Shown here: one piece after another, positions 10,537 through 21,032 of the stretch
How positions within the stretch are numbered: position 1 is the stretch's first letter
Layout of the letters: every line of letters begins with the position of its first letter
DNA from: Solenopsis invicta
Lineage: Eukaryota; Arthropoda; Insecta; Hymenoptera; Formicidae
Direction of reading: 5' to 3'
DNA: 64,000 bases
NCBI RefSeq assembly: GCF_016802725.1
Contig: NC_052668.1
Coordinates: 8,092,001-8,156,000, forward strand
Notes under the pieces: model-generated
What the model saw: only the letters and a program-made list of their open reading frames with translations
What the model was told of the DNA's origin: nothing
Databases searched by the model: none
Made by a program: the position numbers and the translations under genes

Positions 10537-12076
10537 CCCGCTAAACATGAAACCTTCAGGGAACGTTACGTTATGACCCTAATTTAGTGAATTTGTAACG
10601 TTTCATATGTACAGATAATTAACAGATCCTATAACGTTTAAAAGTAACGTTTTACTTGTGTTAGTTTGTGGAACGTGTCAGAAACATTGCATTTTTACCT
10701 TAAATATGATCTTTTGGAACGTTACAAAATACACGTTTTGTGACGTAACAGTAACGTTTCATATAAACCGTTTTTTTTTGCAACCTTAAAAACATTACTT
10801 CAACGTTACATGTACGATGTTTGTGAAACATTTATTTTGCTACGTTTCTTCAATGTTTTCTTTGAAACATTAATTTTTACACATTCAAAAACATCACAGC
10901 AACGTAGCATATGCGACATTTTTAACTTTGACATACTTTCCTAACCTGCATTAACGTTGTTACATCACTGAAAGGTTTAAATTTATTAACTACTCTGTAG
11001 CAGCAATAATGTATTGTATTAAGACAGTCTTGAAATAAGAGTCGACTATAAATACTGACCTTTGAGTCAATAATTATATTGTATTATACATTTGAGAAAT
11101 AAATTTTTGAAAAATTTTATTTTAATTTTTAATAATGTATTAAATATTTGTATTAAATATTTTTTAAGTATTTTTTTTATAAAATACTTGTTTAAGAAAA
11201 TTATTTTAATAAACATTTTTCAAATGTTTATTTAATATTTATTTATTGTGTATTTAATGTGTATTCAACATTTAAACTATTTATATTTCAATTATTATTT
11301 ATTTTAAAATTTTTTTAAGAAAGTTTAAATTTTAATTTATTTTACAGAATTATTTGGAATAACGATTTAAAATAAAACAATAAGAATTTTTTTATATTTA
11401 ATTATTGTACTATTTTGTTTTTTTTTTCTAATTGTATTCTTATTTAAACTAATATAACAGAAAAGTTCAGATGCTTATTTGTGAAAATCAGTAAAAAAAC
11501 TGTATTCTTCTATATGTTTATATAACTAATATGTTTTAATTATATGTGTTTCACCTTTTTAATAACATATAATATATTTACCTGATCTATCAGCGATATA
11601 CATGTATTAACGCAAAGTGTTCACGGATCATCGCTAGAGATCAATTTGCAGCGATCATGGAGGTCAAAGCAACGTTTATCAGAGCCGCGACTTGGATGGG
11701 TGACCGCTTGAAATTTCCAAAAAAAAATTCTTAAAAAGAAACTTCTGCAAAGCTGGCACCTCCACAATTTAAAAAATTGGGAATAGAATTCTAATTTCTC
11801 ACAGAGAAAACAATTCTCTTTTGATTTAAAAAGCATATTTTAAATATTTTTACTTGCTTAGGTAACGTTTCCCTAACATTGTATTGCAAGTTTTAAAAAT
11901 GTCGCAGAAACGTTAGAAATGTGATGTCGCATATGTAAGGTAATTGAATTGGGACATTTCTGGTTGCTTGAACGTTACCAAAACGTTACCAAACGTTATG
12001 CGACAAAACGCAAAACGTAGCCTGCTATAACGCAACGTTACAGAAACGTCGTTGCAACATGATTTTGTTTAGCGGG
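10537..12076. mobile_element. CCC...GGG inverted-repeat element 1 (1540 bp) with 5S-like core
   Basis: The ends are CCCGCTAAACA and its exact complement TGTTTAGCGGG, flanked by AA on both sides (10535-10536, 12077-12078). The outer 400 bp on the left and about 200 bp on the right are filled with variants of 'aacgttac' in both orientations, so the arms can pair. The centre is AT-rich and includes the 5S-like block at 11585-11718. No transposase is present. It shares size, end type, 2 bp flank and core with the elements at 12374 and 25040. Confidence 0.75.
11585..11718 (+). repeat. 5S rRNA-like block in element 1
   Basis: The stretch 11651-11710 reads GCGATCATGGAGGTCAAAGC, then 'aacg', then GACTTGGATGGGTGACCGC. 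These match the 5S rRNA internal control region (box A 'AAGCAAC', box C 'ACTTGGATGGGTGACC'). Upstream the shared 'tgatctatcagcgatata...aagtgttcac' leader is also found in the other copies. Only the promoter part of 5S is present, so it is not a 5S gene. Confidence 0.75.
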
Positions 12077-12373
12077 AATTGAATTATGAATATTAGTGAT
12101 TTTTACGATAAAATATGTTTAACGAAATAATGCACAAAACCGAAGGTAATTGTTTCTCGTGATTTTTAGGCGCTACATACAATCCGGTTCATTTTAATGA
12201 TATATAATAGTAATTTTGACGCAATAGGCATATTAATCAAAAATACTTTTTTTGTAATAAAAAAATAAATTAATATTATAAAATTATGATATTATGTTAG
12301 AGTTAGAGATTTTTAGTTATAAATTCGATTTATTTTCTCTAGGGTTTTTTATCTCTTAGTAGTTGCCCTCATT

Positions 12374-13855
12374 CCCAATCAGCACACAATATTTAAAAAA
12401 TGTTTTTAAAAACATTTAAAAAACATTTTTAAAAACATTTATAAAAACATTAAAAATAATGGGTTAAGTGCCCTTTTTTTCATTAAAAAGAATGTTTATT
12501 TTAACATTAAAAAAAATATTTTTTAAATATTATAAAAACGTTTTTAAAACATTTAAAGAAAACGTTTATTAAACGTTAAAGAAACATTTTCTTTAACGAA
12601 GCATAAATGAGCAAAACAATATTTAAAAAAAAAGCTTTTGCTATAAAAAAAATTTTCAAAAACGTTAAAATTAGTGGATTTACACCCCTTTTTACATTAA
12701 ACAATTTTTTTAATATTGAGGTTTTTTTCTTAAGAATTTTTTTCTCGGAAATTTCCACGCGGTCACCCATCCAAGTTGCGACTCCAGTGAACGTTGCTTG
12801 ACTTTTATGATCGCTGCGAACTGATTCCTCGTGATGGTCTGTAAACACTTTGTGTTTATGCATGTACATCACTGATAGATCAAGTCAATATGTTATCGAA
12901 AAGACAAAATATATATAATTAAAGTATGTTATTTGTTTAAATATATATAAGTTAATTTTTTACTGATTTTCATAGACGTTATTGAAACACTTTTTAAACA
13001 AATTTTAAATTTAATAATAATTGAAAAATAAAGAGTTTAAATGTTAAATAAATAATAAATAAACATAATTTTATAAAGATAAAAAATAAATAAAAAAATT
13101 AATATTAAATAAACATTAAATAAATATTAAATAAACATTTAAAAAATGCTTACTAAAATCATTTTTTCAATTAAATAATTCATGAAAAATAAATACTTTA
13201 ACAATATTAAATAAATATTTAAAAAATGTTTATTAAAAAAGAATAAATAATAGTTATTAAATTAATATTCAATAAATGTAAAATTAATGTTTTTGAAATT
13301 GTTGTTTCAGATAAAAAATTAATATAAAATAAATATTAAATAAATGTTAAGTAAATGTTAAATTAATGTTTTTATAAACGGTTTTTTTAAATAAAAAATT
13401 AATGTAAAATAAATATTAAATTAATGTTGAATAAATGTTAAATTAATGTTTTTAAAAAATGTTTTTTCAAATGATAAATTAATGTGAAATAAATATTAAA
13501 TTAATGTTTAATAAATGTTAAATTAATGTTTTTAGAAAATGTTTTTTTAAATAAAAAAATAATGTGAAATACATATTAAATAAACGTTAAATAAACGTTA
13601 AATAAACGTTAAATAAACATTTTCCCAAATTATTATTTTAAATATTTAGTTAATGTTAAATAAATGTTAAATAAACGTTAAATAAATTTTAAATAAATAT
13701 TTTTCCTAATTCATTATTTTAAAAATTTAATTAATGTTAAATAAATATTTAATAAATATTTAATAAATATTTTTGTTATAATGAATTGTACAATGAAAAA
13801 TTAATATTAAATAAATATTTAAAAAACATTTAAAAAATATTGTGTGCTGATTGGG
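12374..13855. mobile_element. CCC...GGG inverted-repeat element 2 (1482 bp) with 5S-like core
   Basis: The ends are a perfect 21 bp inverted repeat beginning CCCAATCAGCACACAATATT. TT flanks both sides (12372-12373, 13856-13857). Most of the body consists of variants of 'ataaatgttaaat' and 'aaaacattt' in both orientations. The 5S-like block lies about 375 bp from the left end, on the minus strand. There is no coding capacity. The perfect terminal match suggests a rather recent insertion. Confidence 0.8.
12748..12880 (-). repeat. 5S rRNA-like block in element 2
   Basis: On the minus strand: GCGATCATAAAAGTCAAGCA, then 'acgttcactggagtcgcaa', then CTTGGATGGGTGACCGCGTG. The box A and box C parts of the 5S internal promoter are nearly intact here, with 'gtcaagcaacg' complete. 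The 5' leader 'atctatcagtgatgtacatg' matches the other copies. Confidence 0.8.
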
Positions 13856-15659
13856 TTACTGCACGCGTTACACTTCAAGCACTTTATGTTTTATTACGTT
13901 TTTATGACTGTGATATCTGTACGTTGCCGTTATTCTCTCTGTATAATTATAAGATTAATAAAGCACTCTATCATCACATTATAAAGAGAGATAAAAATGC
14001 AATTAGTGCATAATTCTTTTGTTTTTAGTAAAATAATGTATAGCCTTATTAAATAATTATTGTTATGGCTTAATTTACTTCTTAGTGTGTTTCAACATGT
14101 GCCATAAATGAGATACATTCAGTAAATCTGATTTTTTGTATTCAACATCAATAACGCTGACTTTTCAGAAGCTAAAATTGTACTCATAGCCAAGAATTTC
14201 CAAGACGTTAAAGAATTAATTATAGATAAAATTATAGATAGTTGTGATGCTTAACAATAGAATAGACACTAAAGGAAATCGTTTTTGTGATTAGTAAGAG
14301 AGAGGGGGTCAAATTGTGACAGGGCGCAAATAGTGACAATTTAAATTTCTTCTCTTTTTCGTACTTATCCTACTACCTATCCTGCCATCAATACAAAGAT
14401 ATACATATAGCTTTTAAGTATCTAACTATTTTCTAAAATAGCAGTGAAAGTCATGTCTATAAAACCAAATATTGTTAAAGGAGAAACTTAAAATTTTGTC
14501 ATCGTGGAATCTTAAGGTTAAACCAGGATTTTGTTTTGATACTTCAAAGTCCATTTTGTTGAATGCTGAATCTTTGAACGACATTTAATTCTGTATCGTA
14601 CAGAAGATACAGTACATTTTTTCCTGTATTTTGATATAATACCTGGATATCAAATTGGTTTCTTTCAGTAAAGTTTTAAAGGGGAAAATAGCTTCAGGGA
14701 CAAATAGTGACAAATGTAGGCTTGAATTGTTCATAAAGAGGTTAGAGTTGTTTTATTCATAGAAAGAGAAACAGAGAAAAAAAGAGTGGACAATTAAACT
14801 CATATCACTCAAAATTGTAATTAGAAAGCAATTAAAATTTTAATTAAATTGTTATATTGTTTTCTTATAAGTTACAAATCTATCTTGCAATTAAGATATT
14901 TTGTTTTTATTATTCGTGATTGATTTTTCTTTTTACAGCCATTACTAACATATATATATACGATATAAAAGCCGTTTTATTTAAAACATTAATTGTTATC
15001 ACTTGCATCACAAACACAAACGTTTAGTAATGCCCAATATCAGGGTTTAAAAAAATTTCTTTTTTATATATTTAAAAATGTTCTATATAGATGATCATTT
15101 TATTCTGGTGAGTGATTGAAATAAAAAATTTATTATTATTTAGTTATTGGCGCGCAATTCGTTTAATATGAATAAGTATATAAAATCACAAATATAAGCA
15201 CTAAGATCTAGCTACGACCGTAAAAAGGCGTATTCTCTATTTGTGTTGTCAAAACAGTATCGGTCTACATTTCTATTTTATTCTTATTTAGTTTATTCAA
15301 TTTCCTTATAAATAGAGTTTATAAAAAATAAAATAAGTTAGGTGGACCTTACTTGGCTCAGGTACCTTACATGTAAATTATACATGGTGACCCATTTTAA
15401 AGTATCCTCAAGAATATCTCGAAAACTAAGGAAAAAGTCAAAGAAGAGATAAAATAGCAACAAGAGCCAACAAATAATCTTCAATCTCTGCGTGCTAACT
15501 TGGTGTACTGAAGTTGATCCAAATTGCGGATCGAAATTTTTATTTGTATTTGTTAACAACTGATTGTCAATATACATTGTAATTTACACACTAACATCCA
15601 GTGTTGGCTCTTATTGGTATTTTATTTCTCCTTTGATTTACGTTATTAGAGCCTTTATC

Positions 15660-16863
15660 TATCGTTAATTTTAAGAAGAAAGTGTTTCAGATAAAAGTTG
15701 TAGGATTTCAAAAGATCTATTTACTGATCTTATTAGTTTAACCTTGGATGGCATCGCCAAGGTCAGATCGAAGTCACATTAACTTTTTTAAGTTAGACAC
15801 CCTATATTTGATTCCAGAATCTAATAGCTGATGTCAAGAGCTTTTCAAAACACTATAATCAGGCTTGAGTTATAAGGCTTAAAAGGTAATTTCTTAAAAA
15901 ATACACTTTAGATCAAAAAATTAAAAAACAGGTGTTTGATATTTTTCGAAAAGCCATCTAATGATGGCCATATTTTTTCATGATATTGCTGGCTTTAACG
16001 TTGCCCGATGTACATCGCGAGGAGGTAGCACGGACGGATTTTGTATATCATGTAGCCCTAAAAGGACTGATGTTATAGTTGATGTTTAAGCAATGAGGCG
16101 CTCAAAAGTGGCATCGTTAAACTGTTTACAAAGCTGAATTTGGCGTTGAAAGTGCGTAACAGTACGCAAAAGAGAATCACCTGTAATATTATTGCACGCT
16201 ATTCGAATTCTTTGAATCATGTCAGCTCTGATGGTTGGTCTTTCTTAGAGACCCTATAATAACCCAGATAACACATTGCCGTCTTTGGTGTTATTTTGGT
16301 GTCAAAACTTCTTTCTTTCTTTAACCTAGGTTAGAGAATATATACTTTTCGCTCACTGGATTTGCCAAGATCGCTTGATGGCGCGATTCTTGTTATAGGG
16401 TTTTTATTATAGTCTTTCTTGACAGATAGAATCTTTGAGGAAGCCCCACAAGTAGAAGTCAGGAGTCAAGTCAAAAAATATGGCCATTATTAAATAGTTT
16501 TTCAAAAAATATGAAACACCTGTTTTTTAATTTTTTGATCTAAAGTGTATTTCTTGAGAAATTAACTTTCAAGTCGTAACTCATAACTCAAAAAGTACTT
16601 AAACAAAAATAACTTTATTATAGTGTTTTGAAAAGCTTTTGACACTTATAGCTATTAGATTCTGAAATCAAAAATAGAGTGTCCGACTTAAAAAAGTTGA
16701 TGTGATTTTGATTTGACCTTGGCAACGCCATTCAAGATCAAACTGGTAAGATCAAATTATAATAGATCTTTTGAAACCCTACAACTTTTATTTGAAACAC
16801 TTTTTCGTAAAATGTTTAGTTTTCAAGATATTCTTTGGAATATTTTAAAATAGCTCACCCTGT
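15660..16863. mobile_element. Long inverted-repeat DNA transposon relic ending CACCCTGTA
   Basis: The left arm (about 15660-15985) and right arm (about 16490-16820) are diverged reverse complements. Shared blocks include 'aaagtgtttcagataaaagttg' (shortened here) and 'tatggccat'. The right end reads CACCCTGTA, the CAGGGTG type seen in other elements of this window; the left end is truncated or worn. Between the arms is the tail of a transposase-like protein. Confidence 0.6.
16086..16240 (-). pseudogene. Transposase C-terminal remnant
   Basis: The minus strand reads RPTIRADMIQRIRIACNNI followed by LLRTVTHFQRQIQLC and ends FERLIA then stop. A C terminus of the type R-I-x-x-A-C ... RR/RQ-x-x-x-C ... 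HFEHL is known from insect DDE transposases of the Tc1/IS630 kind. Stops lie upstream in the frame. Its location between long inverted repeats fits. Confidence 0.45.
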
Positions 16864-16937
16864 ATATAATGATTGCACATAATTTCGTGTAGTCATTATA
16901 TACATGTAATTATACATAATTATGTACATAACATGTG

Positions 16938-16938
<1 letters not shown>

Positions 16939-16986
<48 letters not shown>
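16939..16986. repeat. AT dinucleotide repeat
   Basis: A run of 'at' units directly flanks the hairpin element. A shorter run follows at 17371-17400, so the element inserted into, or is attached to, a TA repeat. Confidence 0.9.
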
Positions 16987-16990
<4 letters not shown>

Positions 16991-17366
16991 GGTGATTCAG
17001 AACGACCCATGTGTCCCTGTAAAGACGTGTTCTTGAATAAATTCTGAGACGATTTTTCCTGTACGAAAATTTTGTCCGACACTTACTTTTTGAATAATAA
17101 AAGGATAAAGTTAGCGAATCACGGGCCGTGTACACATGGTAGACAAAGGCGCCGCAACTCACCGTCCAACGCGGGCGCTTACTCGTGTCGGACGGTGAGT
17201 TGCGGCGCCTTTGTCTACCATGTGTACACGGCCCGTGATTCGCTAACTTTATCCTTTTATTATTCAAAAAGTAAGCGTCGAACAAAATTTTCGTACAGGA
17301 AAAATCGTCTCAGAATTTATTCAAGAACACGTCTTTACAGAGACACATGGGTCGTTCTGAATCACC

Positions 17367-17370
<4 letters not shown>
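16987..17370. mobile_element. Near-perfect hairpin (foldback) element, 384 bp
   Basis: The element starts ACAGGGTGATTCAGAACGAC and ends with the complement. Arms of about 180 bp are almost identical, with a loop of about 20 bp at 17170-17189. The flanks are TA runs. Both strands give mirror-image open frames that have no coding meaning. The near identity of the arms implies recent origin or gene conversion. Confidence 0.85.
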
Positions 17371-17403
<33 letters not shown>

Positions 17404-17491
17404 CCTGTATATATATATATATATATAATCATGTATATAATTATATATTATCACATATATTTCTTAATATATACAGACATGTTTTATAAAC

Positions 17492-17495
17492 AATT

Positions 17496-17533
<38 letters not shown>

Positions 17534-17572
17534 GCACGCACGCACGCACGCGCGCACACACACACACACGCC
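17492..17572. repeat. CA/CG microsatellite
   Basis: Runs of 'ca' broken by 'cg' and 'cgca' units. Confidence 0.9.
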
Positions 17573-17579
17573 TAAAAAA

Positions 17580-18350
17580 AAGAGAAAACTTTCTAGACAC
17601 CAAAAATGAGGCTATCTTCAAATGGCTGTAACTCGGCGAAAAATTATCGCAGATAAAAAATAAAAAAAGCATTTTGAAGCTTGAAGTTTCAACTTTAACG
17701 CTGTATTAACAGATTTTTAAAGTTCTTTTAACTTCCATGTTTTATGCAGTCAAGAAGCACACCTTGTTTTGTCCTTTAAAATTTCGTATCTTTGACACTT
17801 TGCAGCTCGAACAAACAAATTGTTTTCAAACAATTCAAGTAAAACTTCATAAACTACAACATATAAAATGCTTTTTTTAAAATTTTTCTACGATTTTTTT
17901 TGACCGAGTTATGCAACTATGAAGCTAAATCTGCATTTTTTACAAATAAGTCTATACTCCGTGAAAATTCATCGTAGATAAAAAATTAAAACACCATTTT
18001 CAAGCTCAAAGTTTCAGCTTTAACATGTTATCAATGATTTTCAAAAATTTTCTCAATTTTTCACTGCTATGCCTCCAAAAAAGATACACTGTTTTTTCGG
18101 AAAAATGTACTATAAAAACTGTGTTTCTTCGAAGTCTTGTAACTTGGTCAAAAAAAGTTCAGCAAAATTTTAACATAATTTTTCTATGAAAATAATCAAA
18201 AAATTTCAAATTTCACATTCAATTAAATTTCAATAAAATTGTCAAAATTGTCTTATTTTCTTTCAATTTGTATTCCAGTTTCGAGGATTTGATTTCAAAA
18301 AAATACTTTTGTTAAGACGAGAATGTAAAATTACATAATGTTGCGTCTTT
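17580..18350. repeat. Unclassified dispersed repeat, internally repetitive
   Basis: Three diverged direct copies carry 'aaaatgctttttt/aagctcaaagtttc'-type blocks (near 17665, 17870, 17990). An inverted relative lies at about 20140-20200 in intron 3. No ends or coding capacity were recognised. Confidence 0.4.
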
Positions 18351-18354
18351 TATT

Positions 18355-18624
18355 TTATTCGGTGATTTTTTTTTTATTTACGAGAAAACCTTCGTGTCCA
18401 TCTAGAATACGATTGGTGGTCATTGAATGTCTTGAAGCGTCCAATTTAATGTTGTTAATGTGTTCTTTAATTCTAATTTTAAGCTGCCTTTTTGCTTGCC
18501 TCACATAAGATGTCACAATCTTTGCAGAAAGTTTTAAAAACCTTTGAAACAAAGTTTCATCTTTGTGCGTTTTGTTACATTTATGTAAAGTAAATAACTT
18601 ATATGTAAATAATTGACATGACAT
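18355..18624 (-). pseudogene. Penelope-like element GIY-YIG endonuclease remnant
   Basis: Minus-strand frame with SYVRQAKRQLKIRIKEHINN then IKLDASRHSMTTNRIL. It matches the GIY-YIG endonuclease part that follows RT in Penelope-like retroelements; the remnants at 37390-37700 and 42230-42460 in this window have the same motif series. The RT part is absent. The remnant ends next to the fascin exon 2 acceptor at 18631-18632, so the exon's polypyrimidine tract lies in or beside it. Confidence 0.7.
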
Positions 18625-18632
18625 TTTTCCAG

Positions 18633-18876
18633 GTTGGATTAATCAACGGAAAGTTCAAGTATCTAACAGCGGAGACGTTTGGTTTTAAAATCAACGCTAA
18701 CGGTTCGAGTCTGAAGAAGAAGCAATTGTGGACTCTGGAGGGCAGTGAACATCAGGTTTTCCTTCGCTCGCACTTGGATAGATACCTAGCGGTCGATCAG
18801 TTTGGTAATGTGACGTGCGAAAGTGAAGACTCATCGGATCCAGGATGCGCTTTTCAAATACAACTTGCTTCTGATG
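18633..18876 (+). CDS. sn: Fascin exon 2: first beta-trefoil, N-terminal half
   Basis: Encodes residues 22-102 plus the first base of Gly103. It starts VGLINGKFKYLTAETFGF and contains SSLKKKQLW at residues 46-54. In vertebrate fascin the matching serine (Ser39) is the protein kinase C site that controls actin binding; Ser47 is in that position here. The acceptor is TTTTTCCAG. The donor is GTATTT after GATG (phase 1), and the next exon restores Gly-Ser-Gly-Arg-Trp. Reading on past 18876 would soon hit a stop, so the splice is required. Confidence 0.93.
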
Positions 18877-19289
18877 GTATTTGAGCTTCACTTTGTTTAA
18901 TTTACATAAAATATTGGTGTTAAAGAAAATTTAATTTTTGTTACATATAATTTTCTCATACATTCAAAGTCAAGACGGACATCTTTGTAAAAAAAATATT
19001 AAATATATTAAAGAAAGTACATAAATATAAATCTTTATAATTCTGATAGTTTGATATAATTTTTACATCTACATTCAGAAATATTGATTTGTAAATCATC
19101 TTTTAATTAAATTGGACAAAGTATGAAAGGGTTATTTTTCAAACGGCAATTTTTATTTTCTACAGATTTGACATTGCCAAGTTAGATTATTTGAAACATC
19201 TGATATTAATTGGAGCTTTATAATAAACGGTAAAAATATAATATATCAGCGACTTTCTCAAAATACGGAGCAATTGTAACAAATTGCAG

Positions 19290-19423
19290 GTAGCGGGCGA
19301 TGGGCTTTGAAAAACCTCCAAAGAGGCTATTTCTTGGGCTCGAGCCAAGATGAATTGAAGTGTACCGCTAAAGCTCCAGGTGAGGCGGAGTACTGGCTCG
19401 TGCACCTTGCCGCTAGACCGCAG
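19290..19423 (+). CDS. sn: Fascin exon 3: first beta-trefoil, C-terminal half
   Basis: Encodes residues 103-147: GSGRWALKNLQRGYFLG, then the AEYWLVHLAARPQ end of trefoil 1. Acceptor AAATTGCAG, donor GTATAC, phase 0 at the 3' end. Intron 2 before it (18877-19289) is 413 bp of AT-rich DNA with no insertions, unlike the others. Confidence 0.92.
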
Positions 19424-20535
19424 GTATACTCTAAGTACATATAATATATGATATAATATTATACGTAACATAAATATTGTAGTAATATTGCAATCTACAG
19501 TAAATATAACTTATTGCAGAAATATTACTAATACATTACATATTTATAAATAATGTTAAAATACTAATTACGTTATCAATATAATACAATATATTTGTAA
19601 TATTGAAAGACGTAACCTAGTAAACAATTTGCAAACTAATGCAAAGTTGGCATTAAAATCACTCAAAGTTTGGTAACAAATCTAATGCCATCTGTATCAG
19701 CAGGTAGATTTGTATTTTGTTGGTAAAGCTTGTATATGTTACGAAATATTTAATTGTCATTTTCTCGATAATGCCCAATATCCGCAACGAACTGCTTTAC
19801 TACGAGAAAGGTGCGAGTGAATATTACACAAACATAAAATTTTATTAAAATTAGTAACTCGCATCTTGCGGGTTCTCCTTGTAACAAGTTGAGATTGTGG
19901 AAAACAGACTATCCTATTCTTTTTTAATATTTTCACTCTTATAATCCATTAATGATATTGTCCATTTGTCCGTGGACATTATGCATAATGACCAGTTATT
20001 TTGATTAATTTGAACATTTTTGCTTTTATTATTTAACTTTACCAAAATTTACCGAAGCCGATACTATTGACCGGTCGTTATGTATAATATCCGAGTTAAT
20101 CAAATTTACTGTAACATATAAATATATGTATATGCATATTAAAGCTGAAACTTCGAGCTATAAAATGCTTTTTTTTATCTTCTGTCTACAATGATTTTTC
20201 ACTTGTCTCTCCATTCTCACTGAGATGTAACATCCCATCTCAAGGCTGTGACACGAGTTTTGGTGCTTAGAGCAACCAATCTATGTGGTTTTACGAAACT
20301 CTTGTCTCTGCACACGCTTTGTGAGGTCGTTTATAATGTTATTATGCTAAGACGTTGAAATAAAATGTACACCGCGGTTTTGCACAATCTCTACTTATTC
20401 GACTTGTAATATCTGTACTGAAGAAGACTGTCATTAAAAGTCGAAACGTTTGTCTGACATTGGAGTTATGCGTTGATTTATATGTTTGCGTCTGACATCC
20501 TGCATAGCTCTTGAGCTCATTATTCTCTAATTTTA

Positions 20536-21010
20536 AAAATAAAAGTTTTTTTACATTAAAAAAATATTTATTTTGATGTTATGAAAAATATTTCTTTAAC
20601 GTTAAATAAAGTAAAAGTAAAAATGTTTTCAAAAACAAAAGAATTCTTTATTTTCTGCGAAAGTAGGCATTATGTTAATAATTATACCATATTCCCAATT
20701 TTTTTAATTGTGGAGGGGGGGGGTACTAACCTTAGAGGTTTTTTCTCTGGAATTTTTTTTTACCCAAGTCTGAACCACTACCAACCGCTACCGTTGACCG
20801 ACCTTTGCAACTTCTGCAAACTGATACCTAAGTGATGATCTGTGAACATCTTGTGTTAATATATATATATATATATGATCTGTGAACATCTTGTGTTAAT
20901 ATATATATATATATATATATATATAATACGTTAGTATAGTATATTACTGATAGATCAGGTCAATATAGGCACATATGTTATCGAGAAGATAAAATATATA
21001 ATTAAAGCAT
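20536..21010. repeat. Truncated relative of the CCC/GGG family with degraded 5S-like block
   Basis: The stretch 20761-20870 resembles the minus-strand 5S-like block (CACCCA reduced to 'tacccaag', then 'ctgcaaactga', then 'gtgaacatcttgtgttaat'). It ends with 'actgatagatcaggtcaatat', as in the intact copies. The left flank has the 'aacgttaaataaa' style of element 2. No CCC/GGG ends remain. Confidence 0.55.
20859..20935. repeat. Tandem duplication of a 40 bp unit with AT run
   Basis: The unit 'gatctgtgaacatcttgtg' plus 'ttaatatat...' occurs twice, at about 20837 and 20877, each followed by an AT run. This looks like slippage inside the degraded 5S-like block. Confidence 0.75.
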
Positions 21011-21032
21011 ATTGTTTATATAAATATATATA

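Larger units (their letters stand above)
10362..18632 (+). other. Fascin intron 1 (8.3 kb), repeat-filled
   Basis: Donor GTATGT, acceptor TTTTTCCAG, phase 0. It contains two CCC/GGG elements (10537-12076, 12374-13855), an inverted-repeat relic (15660-16863), a hairpin element with flanking AT repeat (16987-17370), a CA microsatellite and a Penelope-like remnant near its 3' end. 13858-15650 shows no gene. It has only two copies of 'caaatagtgacaa' in the same orientation (about 14327 and 14703), probably MITE ends. Confidence 0.85.

Noticed and set aside
11651..11710. A 5S rRNA gene
   Set aside because: Only about 60 bases of the internal control region are present; both ends of 5S are missing.
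14169..14262. Open stretch starting FSEAKIVLIAKNFQDVKELI after a possible acceptor
   Set aside because: Short, AT-rich, no recognised domain, and fascin joins correctly without it.
16920..17428. Mirror-image frames of about 120 codons on both strands
   Set aside because: Both come from the hairpin element and run into the AT repeat (poly Ile-Tyr); no protein meaning.
17347..17672. His-Thr and Cys-Val rich frames
   Set aside because: Translations of the CA microsatellite. The same applies to 62120-62463.
18877..18884. Fascin exon 2 reading through to the TGA just after it
   Set aside because: The GTATTT donor at 18877 and exact continuation GSGRW in exon 3 explain the stop as intronic.
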